5,266 bases of DNA from an uncultured Eubacteriales bacterium. Lineage in GTDB: Bacteria > Bacillota > Clostridia > Oscillospirales > Oscillospiraceae. The DNA is taken from positions 1-5,266 of the forward strand of contig USMI01000135.1 in NCBI GenBank assembly GCA_900555735.1, written 5' to 3'. The notes under the pieces were generated by a model. It was given only the letters and a program-made list of their open reading frames with translations. It was not told the DNA's origin and did not search any database. Positions 4,189 through 5,266 of this stretch are shown piece by piece (position 1 is the stretch's first letter; each line of letters starts with the position of its first letter). A program made the translations under genes and the position numbers.

Positions 4189-5266
4189 TCAAATAATGGC
4201 GCGGAGGATGTCCTGCGTCTCCGTCAGCCGGGCAAACAGAGCGTCCGGCAGCGGGATATCCTCCGTTTCCAGCCCCGTGAGGGTATAGCGGTTCTTCACA
4301 CCCATAAAGATATCACCCAGACACACGCTGCCGTAGTGCCATTCGCCCCGCAGCGTCAGCAGTACGCTGATGGCCGCCGAGGACAGTGCCGGAGCCACAT
4401 AGGGCTTGAAGCCCAGCTCCCGCATTTTCAGGTTAGCCGTCAATGCCAGCTCCGTCAGCTCACGGGACAGGGCGTCATCATAGTGCTCGATGGAGTTGGC
4501 GATCACCAGCCCGCTGCCGTGGGGGCCGAAGGCCCGTCCCTCCGTCAGGAAGGAGGCGAAGCGCTCCTCCTGCCCGGCGTAGTAGGCGGCCCGGGCGTTC
4601 ATAACGCCAAGACCGTAGCCCTGCACCTGCTGGGGCAGCAGGCCCATGCCGTCATATACGCCGTTTTCGTCCCGGTTGGACGCCAGCAGCGCCGCCCGGG
4701 ACAGGGGGTCCACCGGATCGGAGATCACGCAGAAGAGACCGCGGAACTGCGCTTCCCGCGCCTTGCGGGCGTACAGTTCCACCAGTCCCCGGTTGGCCTC
4801 GAACTGGGCCATCCGCACATCCTTCACGCCGCTGCCCACGGCGGGGATGCCCTTGGACGCCACGAACAGAAAGGCGTCGCAGTCGAAAAGCGTCTCCTGC
4901 GGCACGATCTCCACAGGGGGCATGGCGTCATACTGCCACGGCAGCGTCACCTGATTCAGCTCAAACTCCCAGCGCTTGGTGGCGGCCTCGTTGATGTCGC
5001 AGATGCCGATGGCGGACACCGTGTCGCCGCCCAGCAGCTTCAGCCCCATAGCGATGGTGCTGCCCACATCGCCGATGGCCAGAATGTGGACGCGCTTTTT
5101 GCCCGCCTTGGGCTGCCATGCCGCCATCTCCCGCCAGCGGGGATGGTCGAAGTTCACCGCCCGCAGGCCGCCGGACTGGGAGGGCTTGTTGACGATCTCC
5201 ATGCTGTCCTTGGTGGGCAGGGTGGCCCCCAGGGTGGTGGAGCCGCCGCCGTCCAGGCCCACCACG
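4189..5266 (-). CDS. Lactate/malate dehydrogenase-like protein, in frame with an upstream phosphodiester-glycosidase end (5' partial)
   Basis: The frame is open from the window edge to a TGA at 4191-4189; 359 codons including the stop are visible. Numbering starts at the codon at 5265. Residues from about 56 onward form an LDH/MDH-like NAD-dependent dehydrogenase. The Rossmann loop is AIGDVG (63-68), with Ala in place of the first Gly of GxGxxG, and D90 at the end of strand 2 favours NAD. R151 followed by N158 resembles the substrate-loop Arg and Asn. SDPVDPL (182-188) replaces the usual NPVD. R225 fits the substrate-binding Arg, and GPHG (247-250) supplies the probable catalytic H249. The Asp that normally pairs with that His, three residues before the Arg, appears to be M222, so the substrate may differ from lactate or malate. 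These assignments are by eye. Residues 1-38 belong to another family (see the junction feature). No internal start with a convincing ribosome binding site is visible: ATGs at 5202 and 5127 and a GTG at 5157 are candidates. The flavoprotein gene follows 16 bases downstream. Confidence 0.78.
   Translation of the reverse strand, partial: VVGLDGGGSTTLGATLPTKDSMEIVNKPSQSGGLRAVNFDHPRWREMAAWQPKAGKKRVHILAIGDVGSTIAMGLKLLGGDTVSAIGICDINEAATKRWEFELNQVTLPWQYDAMPPVEIVPQETLFDCDAFLFVASKGIPAVGSGVKDVRMAQFEANRGLVELYARKAREAQFRGLFCVISDPVDPLSRAALLASNRDENGVYDGMGLLPQQVQGYGLGVMNARAAYYAGQEERFASFLTEGRAFGPHGSGLVIANSIEHYDDALSRELTELALTANLKMRELGFKPYVAPALSSAAISVLLTLRGEWHYGSVCLGDIFMGVKNRYTLTGLETEDIPLPDALFARLTETQDILRAII
5152..5266 (-). 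other. C-terminal remnant of a phosphodiester glycosidase (NAGPA) domain at the start of the dehydrogenase frame
   Basis: The first visible residues read VGLDGGGSTT, then VNKPSQSGGLRAVN. The hallmark LDGGGS(S/T)T, followed about 15 residues later by VN-x-PS-(D/x)-x-R-x-V, is the C-terminal end of phosphodiester glycosidase (NAGPA, PF09992) proteins, which are usually exported and act on sugar phosphodiesters. NAGPA proteins normally end a few residues after this point. Here the frame continues without a stop through FDHPRWREMAAW into the dehydrogenase. The match is by motif recognition only; the body of the glycosidase would lie outside the window. Confidence 0.6.

Noticed and set aside
3117..4196. 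359-codon plus-strand open frame opposite the flavoprotein gene
   Set aside because: It has no good ribosome binding site, starts just after a strong terminator, and has the same antisense-type composition; the minus strand carries the flavodoxin motifs and a near-consensus ribosome binding site.
1..5266. tRNA, rRNA, CRISPR array, insertion sequence or phage-type genes
   Set aside because: No cloverleaf, spaced direct repeats, transposase motifs or terminal inverted repeats were seen; nearly all of the window is explained by coding genes and short intergenic signals.

Overview
This is a GC-rich stretch from a bacterial chromosome or metagenome contig. The low-G+C-style features (a near-consensus sigma-A promoter, strong AGGAGG ribosome binding sites, a perfect intrinsic terminator) combined with GC-rich coding DNA and the gene families present suggest a gut Clostridia member of the Oscillospiraceae/Ruminococcaceae type. 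That assignment is an inference from style, not from a marker gene. No rRNA, tRNA, CRISPR array or mobile element is visible.

Layout. Plus strand, left half: (1) 1-132 is the C-terminal end of an unidentified protein with a strongly basic Arg/Ser/Gly tail. (2) 138-983 is a complete Cof-type HAD phosphatase, five bases after the previous stop, so probably in the same operon. (3) 984-1096 is an intergenic gap with an AT-rich patch and a textbook sigma-A promoter (TTGACC, 17 bp, TATGAT). (4) 1097-2830 encodes a membrane-anchored cell-wall peptidase with one transmembrane helix, then LysM, G5 and M23 domains; the promoter and an AGGTGAG ribosome binding site favour the ATG at 1097 over the one at 1067. 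(5) 2864-3049 is a 61-residue protein that is little more than a signal peptide joined to a sortase-signal-like tail. (6) 3058-3093 is a strong terminator that works in both directions between convergent operons.

Minus strand, right half (read from right to left): (7) 4189-5266 is an open frame whose first ~38 visible residues look like the C-terminal end of a phosphodiester glycosidase (NAGPA family) and whose remainder is a lactate/malate dehydrogenase-like protein, joined in frame with no stop. (8) 3132-4172 follows after 16 bases and encodes a two-domain flavodoxin-fold protein with a four-cysteine cluster.

The promoter, peptidase, small protein and terminator form a self-contained cell-envelope unit. 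The dehydrogenase and flavoprotein form a redox pair transcribed toward it. The observations most worth checking are the glycosidase/dehydrogenase junction, the body-less sorting-signal protein, and the internal duplication in the flavoprotein.
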